This document shows positions 8,194-17,665 of a DNA stretch of 64,000 nucleotides, one piece after another (positions within the stretch are counted from its first letter, which is position 1; each line of letters opens with the position of its first letter). The notes under the pieces are model-generated. The model saw nothing but the letters and a program-made list of their open reading frames with translations. It was not told the origin of the DNA and made no database searches. The DNA is from Craspedostauros australis (taxonomy: Eukaryota; Bacillariophyta; Bacillariophyceae; Mastogloiales; Achnanthaceae): positions 558,001 through 622,000 of the forward strand of contig JAMXDE010000008.1 in assembly GCA_026770025.1 (NCBI GenBank). Direction: 5' to 3'. The translations under genes and the position numbers were made by a program.

Positions 8194-11100
8194 TCACAAA
8201 ATTTCCGTCTCATCACCCAACACAGCCTCACTTTCTGCATGGACCTTCATTGTGTGAGCATCACACCACCTCTGATTCTCCCATTCCTCTTCCTCTCTCT
8301 GCAGCTCTTCTTCTCTTCGTTCCTCCTCTGTTGCAGCTGGCGCATTGTGGGTTGCCACGATTGCAGGTGCAGGTGCTGTTGCTGTTGCTTGGCTTGTTGT
8401 GTTGGTTTTTGTCTTGATGAGGGCAGCCTCCTTCTTTTGTTTGCGTTGCTTGGCACTGTACGCTGCAAACAGCGACGCCTTCACGCGCATGGGGTTTGCG
8501 TGCAGTTGTACGTACCAGTCAGTTTTGGTCCTGTTGTCGTCCATCAACTGCTCGTGTGCTTCGTGTTCGGACGGTCTGTTTTTCGGGTCCTTCGCGGACG
8601 CTGCGCAGATATCCTTCAATTTGTCCGCGATGTAGTCTGGTAGTTTGGCGTTGGTCCGTGCTGTTTTGCTCGCCCAGCCTTGTACTGCGAGTGGTGGGTG
8701 TTCTGTTTCCGCCGTCTGGTCTTGTAGCGCCGTGGTGTGATCGGATGGTAGATGTTGTTGTCCGTCTGCGATGGCTTTGCCGAACGCAAGCGCCTTGCTC
8801 TCCGCCGCTGTGCGCCCGAGTTTTCGCGTCTTGTCCGTCTTCCTGAATGATTCGGACGTGATGGGCAGCTTGTTGGACGTGAATGCTCTGTCCTCGATGA
8901 CACCCAGCTGGTTGATGGTCCACCCCTCCCATTCAGCGCTCTTCACCACGACGTCTTCCGTGATGCCAGATGCAGCCACCAACCGTGCCTGGTCATCATC
9001 ATACTTCACCTCGTGAGTCTAACGTACCTGTTGTCCAGATGCGCGGAATCGTCGTTTTGGTGCGCCAGGAAGCGTGGTGATGTTGCCTTGGAGGAACGAC
9101 GCGTTGACTAGTACCGTTGTTGCCCCTGTGATGTTACCAGCTTTCAGTGCTTCGTACAGTTGGCGGGCGGTCTTGATGTCGCGTCCACTTTGCACGTATT
9201 TTCGCAGTACACGTGTGATGTACGCAAAGTGGGTGTCCAGCATGCTCTTACCGGTTTGGGCCTCCGTGTAGATCCACGCGATGATTTTGGCCGCGTTTCG
9301 TTGCCTGAGGTTCTTGTTGAGTACCGATGTGATGAGCGCGATGTGCTCGTGACTGGCAAAACAACACGCATTGTCGCTCTGTAGGATGATTTCAGTCACG
9401 GATGGGAGAATGTCTTTGACCTTTTTTTGCACGATCTCCAGTAGTCGACCAAATTGAAGTGTGTCTTGTGTGGGTCTTCCACCAACCACAATGTCAATGA
9501 ATCGATAAGTAAAAGTGTCATTGTGACACGTGATGACCATTGCCCCAAGCAGTGACATTCCCTTCTTCCCCCAATATTCTTGTTGGGCTTCGCCTTGGCC
9601 TGTCGGTAGAATTTTTTGCTTATGGTCGAGTACCACATAGGCTCTTTCAGGCTTGTTGTTGAGTTCGGATTGATAAAAGGCGATTTGTCGGAATTGCACT
9701 TTGGCACGCACTTTGTGAGCCATGTAATTAATGATTTCATTGGCGAATCCTGGCGCCGAAGCAAGCATTGATTGCAATTCGTCCTTGTGTTCTGTGAGTT
9801 CGTTGTCCTTAAGCATTGTGACAAAAGGAACAAAACGATCATCCACAAATCGCATTGCTGCGCCACAACGGTTGCATACTTTACGTGGTTGTTCGGTTGA
9901 GGCGGTGGGAGGAATGTCAATTGTGATGGTTGGAGTGTCATTTGTGATGGTGGCGGTCTTCTTGCGTTTGTTCTTGTGCTTGTTGGTGCGTGTTTTGCGT
10001 TGATTGCTTGTTGCCTTCTTCTTCTCCTTTTCGGTGGTGAGAGCGAACGCGGCCGAGTGCATTGGGTCATCACACTGAAGCTGCATGTGCGACGCGGTGA
10101 ATTCCCATTTGAGGAACACAACAAGCAGTTCAAGTGCATGCAAGAGAGAATCGGCTGTGCGCACATGCTGCGTGATGACGTCATCTGCTTCATCGTTGTC
10201 GTTGCGGCTTTCGTCATTGGCATCGTTTCGCTCCTCGCCGCCCACTTCATACTTAGCCTTCAGCAGCTCAACTAGGCGCGAAATTGCCTGTTTGAGTTTC
10301 TCCGTGGCCATCCAGAAGTAACTCTCAAAGGACGAAAGCCCCGTCTTGATCTTGCTTTTGCGTGTGAGTAGGTTAGTCATAGTAGCAAACGCGGGCATTC
10401 CAACTGGGTGGTTGGTAGCGGAAGAGTACATGTCGAATAATTCTTGGATGGTAGTGCTGCCACGATCGAACACTGGGACATTCTCAAATTCAACTCCACC
10501 ATACTGTACCATGTGACTTAACCCTGCCTTGTATGTTGTTGTTGTCATGAGGAAGGACACCACACCAGAGAGATCACAGGCACGCACGCGATACTGAAGA
10601 ACTCGCAGTGGAATGCTTTCACCGTGGCTCATCATGTCGTAGTAGCGTCGCAAGGTGTCTGTCTGACTGCGTGTGATCATGTCGCGTTTGGGAGGCATGC
10701 GCGCCTTCTGTTCCCCCGATAGTCCATGTGCGTGCTTGCCCAAGATAGTAGTGCACAGTGCATGTGGCGCAGACATGGCCAAGGCAGCTCTCGCTGTGAC
10801 GGATGATGTAGTTTCTCCGAGCAAACCCAGGGTGTACAGATTGGGTGCCAACATGATTGGCGGAAGCTCCAAGTTTCCGCGTACGTATTCAACCACCTGG
10901 TCCATCTGACAAGCCGGCACATCCTCTTCTGGAAGAAGGACAGTCTAAAGCGCGGACGATACGACGTTCCACATCTGTTTCACATAGCTCCAGATGGTTC
11001 GATCATGTCTGCCTGCAAGGACGAACCCCTTTGTTGGCATTGACTGCAACAATTCTGGATCTAGGTTAGATCGAAGCGCTGCCATCACGCGAACAATGGC

Positions 11101-11718
11101 GTTGCGCCTCCAGTTTCCCGCCTCTTCTGGATCGTACCCGAACTGGCCTCCTCTCCTGTTCCTGCTGGCGCGCGGCCCCTCCTTCTTGTAGTTGTCGTCG
11201 TACGTGCTGTCACTGTCGCCAGAGGCATCTGCGTAGCCCCCAGCAACAACAGCATTGCAGCGACGAGGGAGCCTTGCTGGTGGGGTCGGCGCGGCAGGTG
11301 GTGCAACGTCAGCCGCAGCAGGCGGGGGTGGCGCGTTCACGATAACGCTCACCGAAGTCCCATCGCCGACACCTCGTCCCTCCGAACGCACCTCGACGCG
11401 AGAGTCGTCGTAGACGCCTCCGTTGTCGTCCAGGATGTGGACGTACACGTGCAGCTCGCGAGCATGTGCATGCGTACCGTTCGGGACGAGGCTGCCATCC
11501 GTTGCATGCATCGGCTTCACATCGATCACTCGAGTGATGGTGCTCCGCTTCTGGACTGCGGCAGACGGCTTGTCAGGCAACAGTTGCTCGACAGTAGGCA
11601 GCAAGTTTCCCTTGGAGTCGGCAGGAGGAGCAGATGCAAGGCAAGCAGAACGGGGTTTCTTACTGGGGGAGGGGTTAGCATCCTTGGAGAAGGCATTGGC
11701 AGTGGTAGAAACAGGCAT
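8194..11718 (-). CDS. Putative DDE transposase, three exons
   Basis: Three consecutive minus-strand frames join if two short introns are removed, both in phase 0. Exon 1 is 11718-10963; intron 1 is 10962-10906 (GTATCG...TTGTCAG, 57 nt); exon 2 is 10905-9028; intron 2 is 9027-8989 (GTACGT...GACCAG, 39 nt); exon 3 is 8988-8194. The product is about 1,140 residues. Exon 2 holds a zinc-binding-like CNRCGA and an RNase H-fold-like series, numbered from 10920: D432 in VVLDHK, D516 in LQSDNA, E553 in YTEAQTGK and D562 in MLDTHFA. Spacing D-83-D-36-E fits a DDE enzyme. Exon 3 ends in an E/R-rich probable coiled coil. An earlier ATG at 12000 would add a Val-repeat tract made by a GTA/GTT microsatellite, so the ATG at 11718 is preferred. 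The superfamily is unknown, and intron 2 is very short. Confidence 0.65.
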
Positions 11719-12265
11719 GATGTAGTTGTTGGTGTAGGGTATTGTTGTTGGCTGGCTGGATGGGATAACTACACTGGTCCGAGACGAAGTGAAGAAGGAG
11801 AGCATGTGAGGAAAGGTCAACAAGCTGGCAGCAACAACAACAACAACCACTACTACTACTAGGAGGAGGAGAACGGGCATGGAGCGAAAGGGCGAGTGTG
11901 AATGGCTTTGGCGAGGAACGTTGTGAAATGGATGGTTAGTGTGGCGCGATTTTGCGAAATGATGGAGATGATGTGTTTTGTGTGATGTGTTTTGTGTCAT
12001 GTGTTTTGTGACGAGCAGAATGTGGAATCATGCGCCACATGCTAACGTGTAATTAACGCGTACCAAACGACTGACACCTTCGGAGTCTAGTCCGTGACTG
12101 ACCACCTTACGATAAATACCTGAGAACATCATAGAACCTTCTGCCAACAACAACGGGTTTTGTGCTGTTGGACCCACGTGACTGCTATGCACTCATAGAT
12201 CACTCCATAAAACTTAAAATAAAGATCTAACAAAGAATGTAACGGTTAATTATGTATAATGAGAT

Positions 12266-12360
12266 TATAAGGATTACGAATATGTGCTTGGTTTGGATAT
12301 CGCAGATGAAAAGTTAGAATGTCCATTTCAAAGTGCAGGTCGACTCGCTATCCGGGCTCA
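12266..12360 (-). repeat. Right terminal inverted repeat of the DNA transposon
   Basis: Inverted partner of 6343-6437. The subterminal DNA from about 12030 also matches the orphan ends at 34672-35020 and 60526-60867, which identifies this side as the end that was copied or left behind elsewhere. Confidence 0.88.
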
Positions 12361-12556
12361 TATTCATCACACAGCGTATGGTACTCATACTCATACTAAT
12401 ACTAATACTAATACAAGCTGTTGCATACACCACCATCGATATCTCTTCCATAGGCAGCTCCGACCACAGACATCCTCGACAGCCAATCCAACGTAAATCG
12501 TCCAACGTCCAACGTCCAACGTCTATCGTCCAGCGACCATCCACCACACTCTCAAA

Positions 12557-13459
12557 ATGCCGAATGTTACGAACGAACAACTCATTGATGCTGCAGGGGA
12601 AGGTGACTTGTCAGTGTTGAAGGCATGGAAGAAGCAGAAGAAGACGCAGAATGAAGGAGTTGATGTCGACAAGGTCACAGACTGGTATGGTTGGACTCCC
12701 CTTCATCGGGCATGCTACAACGGCCACCTGGAGTGTGTGAAGTACCTCATCGAATCATGTGAGGCGGACATCAACTGCAAAAACAACGATGGTGACACTC
12801 CCCTTCATCGGGCATGCTACCACAGCCACCTGGAGTGTGTCAAGTACCTCATCGAATCATGTGAGGCGAACATCAACTGCAAAAACAACGATGGTGACAC
12901 TCCCCTTCATCGGGCATGCTGGAACGGCCACCTGGAGTGTGTCAAGTGCCTCATCGAATCATGTGAGGCGAACATCAACTGCAAAGACAACAATGGTTCC
13001 ACTCCCCTTCATGAGGCATGCCGCAACGGCCACCTGGAGTGTGTCAAGTACCTCATCGAATCATGTGGGGCGGACATCAACTGCAAAACCAACAATGGTT
13101 CCACTCCCCTTCATCGGGCATGCTACAACCGCCTCCTGGAGTGTGTCAAGTACCTCATCGAATCAGGTAGGGCTAACATCAACTGTCAAAACAACAAAGG
13201 TGAAACTCCCCTTCATTGGGCATGCACGCGTGGCCACCTGGAGTGTATGGAGTCCCTCATCAGAGGACTTTCACCTTCAGCTCACCCACAACTACAACAA
13301 CTGCAGCAACACTTACAACAAAACGAACAAGCAAATGAACAACCACAAGAACAGTTGAGACAGCAGTTGAAGCGAAAGACCCAAGAGAATGAACACAAGC
13401 ACAGCAGCAACAAGAGGACCAACGTCAGCATTGGAGAAGACCGACTCAAATCCTTCTAA
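12557..13459 (+). CDS. Ankyrin-repeat protein a (C-terminal BTB lost)
   Basis: A 300-residue protein. It has a 45-residue N-terminal cap starting MPNVTNEQLIDAA, then six ankyrin repeats of 34 residues (TPLHRAC...GHLECVKYLIES) encoded by nearly identical 102-bp units, then a Gln/Glu-rich probable coiled coil and a basic tail. Ankyrin stacks bind proteins; partners are unknown. The ATG is shared by all five family copies. The stop TAA at 13457-13459 replaces the CAA seen in copy e, and BTB-like sequence follows in the same frame, so the ancestral product was an ankyrin-BTB protein, probably an adaptor. The 6.0 kb transposon sits about 200 bp upstream and separates the gene from its former leader. 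Confidence 0.75.
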   Translation: MPNVTNEQLIDAAGEGDLSVLKAWKKQKKTQNEGVDVDKVTDWYGWTPLHRACYNGHLECVKYLIESCEADINCKNNDGDTPLHRACYHSHLECVKYLIESCEANINCKNNDGDTPLHRACWNGHLECVKCLIESCEANINCKDNNGSTPLHEACRNGHLECVKYLIESCGADINCKTNNGSTPLHRACYNRLLECVKYLIESGRANINCQNNKGETPLHWACTRGHLECMESLIRGLSPSAHPQLQQLQQHLQQNEQANEQPQEQLRQQLKRKTQENEHKHSSNKRTNVSIGEDRLKSF

Positions 13460-13728
13460 ACTGGGAACAGGGCAGACACCATCTCCTTGTGTGGACAGGG
13501 CGACGAACAGCAACCAATCAAGACAAATGCCGAAGTTCTCATGATCGCTTTCCCATCCATCGAGACACTGATCGACGAAGGAATCCAACATCAGCATGCG
13601 AACGATGGCAACCAAGACGGCGTGCCCCCATCCAAACAACCATCCCTCTCCCCAACCTTCAACCAAAACAAGTCCGATACTTCCTCCAATACGACTATGT
13701 TGGATGCTGTTGTTCGATTTCGGCGTTG
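13460..13728 (+). pseudogene. Truncated BTB-domain remnant of ankyrin gene a
   Basis: After the TAA the frame reads on through TISLCGQGDEQQPIK and VLMIAFPSIETLI, the first strand and helix of a BTB/POZ fold. The fold then continues in another frame (IPLPNLQPKQVRYFLQY) and stops matching near 13700, where copies b and c continue with the IYTG segment. It is truncated, frame-shifted and cut off by a stop. Confidence 0.7.
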
Positions 13729-14772
13729 TTCGTTTTCTTGCTTCGATGATGTATGCCAACACGTGTTACATGACTGTTCAATCATTAACCGCTATTTACC
13801 TGTTACTCCAATTTTGACACTGTTGGGGAAGACACCTACATTCCCGGTCTACCAGTGGTTTCGTTGCATCCCGACGAAGACCAGACCAGGCAAGGAAACC
13901 CAACCGAGACCACACGATCGCTGTGCCAAGTCAGCGATAAGATCACAGCAGCAACAAACAGCAACAAAGCAAAGAGAGCAAACAAACATTATAAAGATCA
14001 ATTGTAACTATCTGATTTACCACCCATAGTAGTACAATCACACAGCAACATCGTCTGGAACTGTCCTTCGGCTCGAAGCCGGGTAGAGACAGGCGAGAGC
14101 GCTGTTGTTTCAACAACAATTGCTGCAACGAGTAAGGAACACCCGGTAAAATGGGTCGAATTAGTCCATCGTTGAGAAAGCTGGCCCAGCCAATCAAACC
14201 TTGTTGAATTGGCAATGACAAATCTTCCTGCGAAAAGAATGCTCTCGACTCCAATCTTCGTTCTCAGGAACTCTTCGTGGGTCGTCGCTGACAGTTTCAT
14301 TTATGGCAGAACCGAGGATAAACTCCGAAAGTGAACCTGAAGTTGTGTGTCGTGATTTGATCCCGAACAGTCATGTAACAACGACGCCCATGATTTAAAT
14401 AGCCTTCATTAGATTTCAATAGCCGCCTCCAGACTTTACTAGCTGTTGTTAGAGAAATTTAGATATTGGATCTGTGTGTCATCGGTATTGATGGGACTCG
14501 ATTCTGCAGGCAAGTGACATTTGTGGCTCGCTGTATTTCTCCGGAATACAGCCAACAGACGATCGTGCGAAGTTCTTCGAAGGAAGACTTGTTCTTCGTC
14601 AATGGCAGGATGTCCATTGTGACATTCTCGTGTCTCGGTGACAAAATCGTTGTTAGGTGTCGAATTAGTCGCACTAGTCGAATTTCCGTTTCCGTTGCTT
14701 TTTGCGGGTGGATTTGTTGAAGAGATCTCGGGAACTGGGTGAACAAATCAAGGAAAAAAACTGGCGCGCAGC
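13729..14772. other. Duplicated DNA without a recognisable gene
   Basis: Nearly identical to 55127-56171. Short frames exist on both strands, for example minus 14459-14746 and minus 13998-14300, but no motif is recognised. Its match to the right-hand copy ends abruptly at 14772, where the DIRS-like element begins. Confidence 0.6.
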
Positions 14773-15109
14773 CACTCGTGTCTCAACTAAGGAGGTATGA
14801 CTGGAAGAGAATGAGACAGGTCACGGACGAACAAGTACTGATCTAGCCTCCTCTTGACATGCCCTGAAACCAGATTGAATTACACATCTGGATTCTGACA
14901 CCAAGACGGATCCTGACGTGTTGCAGTGGCGAGGATTGCAAGCAGAGGGAAAGGATGCAAACAACAGAGACATCGCATCACTCTCACAACAGCAGCATCC
15001 ATCACATCGAGCATCAAGCAAGCGCGCGGTTTCGTGGTTGATCATCGAAAACCCGTCCTTCCTTGCTGTGAAAATTTTCCTTTCCCCTCCGCCCGTCTCT
15101 CTTCCTGCC

Positions 15110-17422
15110 ATGACGGTCTTCGACTTCGGGTCCGTTCGCTCTGCCTCTCGCTCGTCTCCTTCGGGTGGTGGCGGTGGCTCTGCGGCCCCCACTGGTGCCC
15201 CTTTGGGTGCTCCTGCTGGTGGGTTGTTTCCGCCTTCTGCGGTGGCGTCTGTTACTGGGGGGGTTGGTGATGGCGATGCGGTGGTGTCGTTGTTGTGGGT
15301 TGAATCTGTGGGGTCCATCTGTGGTGGTATCATTGGGGGCTCAGAGGAGAAGGGCGCTGTGCGCTTCTGCACTCGCTCTCTCTGTCCAACGAAGAGCCAT
15401 GTCGGGAACAAGGCTCCCCTGCGCGATGGGAGCTTCTACGTCCGCACCATCAAGGCTGACCAGGCACGATTGGCGCCTTCCATCGACGCGTCATGGTTGC
15501 CTGTGTCCATGACCAAGGAGGACCTGCTGTCTGAGCTCAAGGCTCCAGCAGTGTGGCGTGCCTTTCTCCGCGACCTCGCCACCTCACGCCTTCGTGTCGA
15601 GGCTGGCGAGGATGTACCGATCGTCTCAGTTGACGATTTCGCGGCTGTTGAGGACTTGGCATCCCCTCGCCGCCTCGCTCTCCGCATCAGCCCACGCGCG
15701 GACGAGGTCTCCTCCATCAAGCTGCAAGAGCTGGACATCGTGGCACCTCTGCCAGACGAGTACCGGGTCTCAGACGACACTGACCCTGCCATTGCTGGCG
15801 CCATCGTTCTGATTGAGAACTGGGAACAGGTCCGCTCCAACTTTGCGCAGCTGGAGAAGATTGTTGCTGGCATCGAGAAAGGACAGGGTGCCGTTCGCAA
15901 CGCGGTTGCGGATGACATCAGCGCCGTCATGGTCAGCCTACAGCGTCTGCACACTCAAGATCAGCTCCTCAGCGCTCGCATGGGCGAGGGAGCCAGTGCT
16001 GACGAGACGCTCAGTGAGCAAATCCTCGGCATCCGATCTGCGGTGGAGATGACCCACCAGAAGGTGCTCGACTTTGAGCGCTCTGGTGCGGCCAGATTCG
16101 CGCGTGAGTGGGCCACCCAGCTTCCCACTCTGCGCTCATCGCTCGACGAGCTCTTCACTCATTACAGCAACTCGGTCAATGCCATCGTTGGTCGCCTGGA
16201 TTCCCTGGAGTCCAAGCCATCCTTTTTGCCGGAGCGGTCCTCTCCTTCTCGTGGAGTCTCCTTTTCTCCCGTCGCTTCCGCCGCATCCATCGCAACCATG
16301 GTGGATGATGCCGTCGAGCGCCGCTTCCGCACATTCGAGCGCGACATCGAGGCCAGGCTTTCTGCTTCCCGCTCGGTCCCAGGCATCTCCGCACCCAGCG
16401 GTGTTGGAACTGACCTTGCCGAGCGGCTGAACGAAGCAGAGCGTCGCGTGGAGCAAGCCCTTCGACTCCAATCCGACCATGCCTTCTCGACCGACAGCGA
16501 CACCTTCGCATCGCTTGAGGACGTTCGCGCCTGGATGGACTCCAACAATGTCAAGTCCGTGGGATTGTTCTGGGATATGTTCTCCCTGCTCGTGTCCATG
16601 AACTCCAAGGCCAACAAGAGCGGCAAGGACCGCGCCGATGAGGGCTACTCTGCCAGTCGCATTGCCGCCACTGTTGCTGAGATTGACCTCGCCGCGTCCA
16701 TGGGCCACATCCGTCCCGTCGCTCTCTTTGCAAAGAACGGTCGTGGAGAGCTCTCGCCACCTGAAGAAGGCCTGGCCGCTGCTCCCAGCTGGAACAAATG
16801 GGCCAATGGCATGTCATCCTACCGTGGCATCGTCTCCTCGTCCTACCGTGGGTACCTACAAGGCATCAACGGAAAGGTCCCATCCTGTGGCAACCCTGCC
16901 CAGGCGGCACTTGCTTGCTACCTTAGTGGGCGCGCTGAGATCCATTGGCATGGGCTCACCTCATTCATGCAGACCTTCTACCATGACCTCGTGTCGGCAT
17001 CCAACTTTCAGGCCGCCTCGGCTTGGAACTTGGTCGGCCGATGCGTCTGCTCCGTCTTTGACGAGCTACATCTGGTCCGATCTGACTCCAGTTTGGTCGC
17101 TGGCGAGATGGCGAGCCTTGACAACAAGGCCAAGGTCCTGTGGTCCGTTCTCCGCTGTCATCGCATCATGGACTCGCTCCTGGAGGTCGAATTCCATGGG
17201 CATCCTGCCCTTTCTCGGGCGCTGTCCATGTACCAGCTCTCTGAGCGTGTCGACAGGTCCGAGATGGAGAAGCTGCGCGATGAGCTCAAGCTTGTCAAGT
17301 CGCTGGCACAGGATGCCATGGACGAGGCTGAGCGCAGCGGCAAGAAGGCGGCTGAGGCCAAGCGGGCTGGTGCCAACGCGAAGAACGAGCTCAACCAACA
17401 GAAGAAGAAGAACAGTAACTGA
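15110..17422 (+). CDS. ORF1 (Gag-like) of the DIRS-like element
   Basis: A 770-residue protein of unknown family in the Gag position. The start is the ATG of MTVFDFGSV; the frame is open about 190 bases further upstream without a better start. The N-terminus is Gly/Pro/Ala-rich. The middle (about 200-440) is rich in heptad-like helices (AERLNEAERRVEQALRL) and is probably a coiled coil. A conserved-looking segment near 470-640 contains KSVGLFWDMFSLLVSMNSK and ASMGHIRP. The tail is Lys/Ala-rich (GKKAAEAKRAGANAKNE). It probably forms the particle; this is inferred from position and shape. A spacer of 27-243 bases, depending on the start chosen, separates it from the RT frame. Confidence 0.72.
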   Translation: MTVFDFGSVRSASRSSPSGGGGGSAAPTGAPLGAPAGGLFPPSAVASVTGGVGDGDAVVSLLWVESVGSICGGIIGGSEEKGAVRFCTRSLCPTKSHVGNKAPLRDGSFYVRTIKADQARLAPSIDASWLPVSMTKEDLLSELKAPAVWRAFLRDLATSRLRVEAGEDVPIVSVDDFAAVEDLASPRRLALRISPRADEVSSIKLQELDIVAPLPDEYRVSDDTDPAIAGAIVLIENWEQVRSNFAQLEKIVAGIEKGQGAVRNAVADDISAVMVSLQRLHTQDQLLSARMGEGASADETLSEQILGIRSAVEMTHQKVLDFERSGAARFAREWATQLPTLRSSLDELFTHYSNSVNAIVGRLDSLESKPSFLPERSSPSRGVSFSPVASAASIATMVDDAVERRFRTFERDIEARLSASRSVPGISAPSGVGTDLAERLNEAERRVEQALRLQSDHAFSTDSDTFASLEDVRAWMDSNNVKSVGLFWDMFSLLVSMNSKANKSGKDRADEGYSASRIAATVAEIDLAASMGHIRPVALFAKNGRGELSPPEEGLAAAPSWNKWANGMSSYRGIVSSSYRGYLQGINGKVPSCGNPAQAALACYLSGRAEIHWHGLTSFMQTFYHDLVSASNFQAASAWNLVGRCVCSVFDELHLVRSDSSLVAGEMASLDNKAKVLWSVLRCHRIMDSLLEVEFHGHPALSRALSMYQLSERVDRSEMEKLRDELKLVKSLAQDAMDEAERSGKKAAEAKRAGANAKNELNQQKKKNSN

Positions 17423-17665
17423 GACACGGCTCCTAAGTCGGCTGTTGCGGTGGATGGTGTGGATTCCAGACCATCCTTGCACGGCGTGACTCGGGGCACA
17501 GTTGGGCGCAGGTTGCGGCGGACTGATTGCTGTGCGGGCGTCGTTGCTTTGCGATGCCCGGCTTGGGTGTTCGATCTTGACTCGCTGGGGCTGTCTGTCG
17601 GCTTTATCGCCGGTTGGTCTGGCTCTGACGAGGATGGCGCGATCATCCGGCAGCTGCTTCCATTG

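Larger units (their letters stand above)
6343..12360 (-). mobile_element. 6.0 kb DNA transposon with terminal inverted repeats and a DDE-like transposase
   Basis: The two ends are inverted copies: tgagcccggatagcgag at 6343 and its complement ending at 12360. The site without the insertion is preserved in the leaders of ankyrin ORFs c (about 45455) and d (about 53875): 'ccactcatattcatc'. Comparing filled and empty sites gives a duplicated TA (6341-6342 and 12361-12362) or, if the inverted repeat begins at GAGCCC, a duplicated ATAT. It carries one probable minus-strand gene at 8194-11718 and about 1.75 kb without a recognisable gene at 6440-8190. The superfamily is not assigned. Confidence 0.85.

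Noticed and set aside
11850..12000. Hydrophobic N-terminus (Val run) on the transposase suggesting a membrane protein
   Set aside because: The Val run is a translated GTA/GTT microsatellite upstream of a more likely start at 11718.
14459..14746. Minus-strand 95-codon frame as a small gene
   Set aside because: Duplicated with the segment, so conservation is uninformative, and nothing in it is recognisable.
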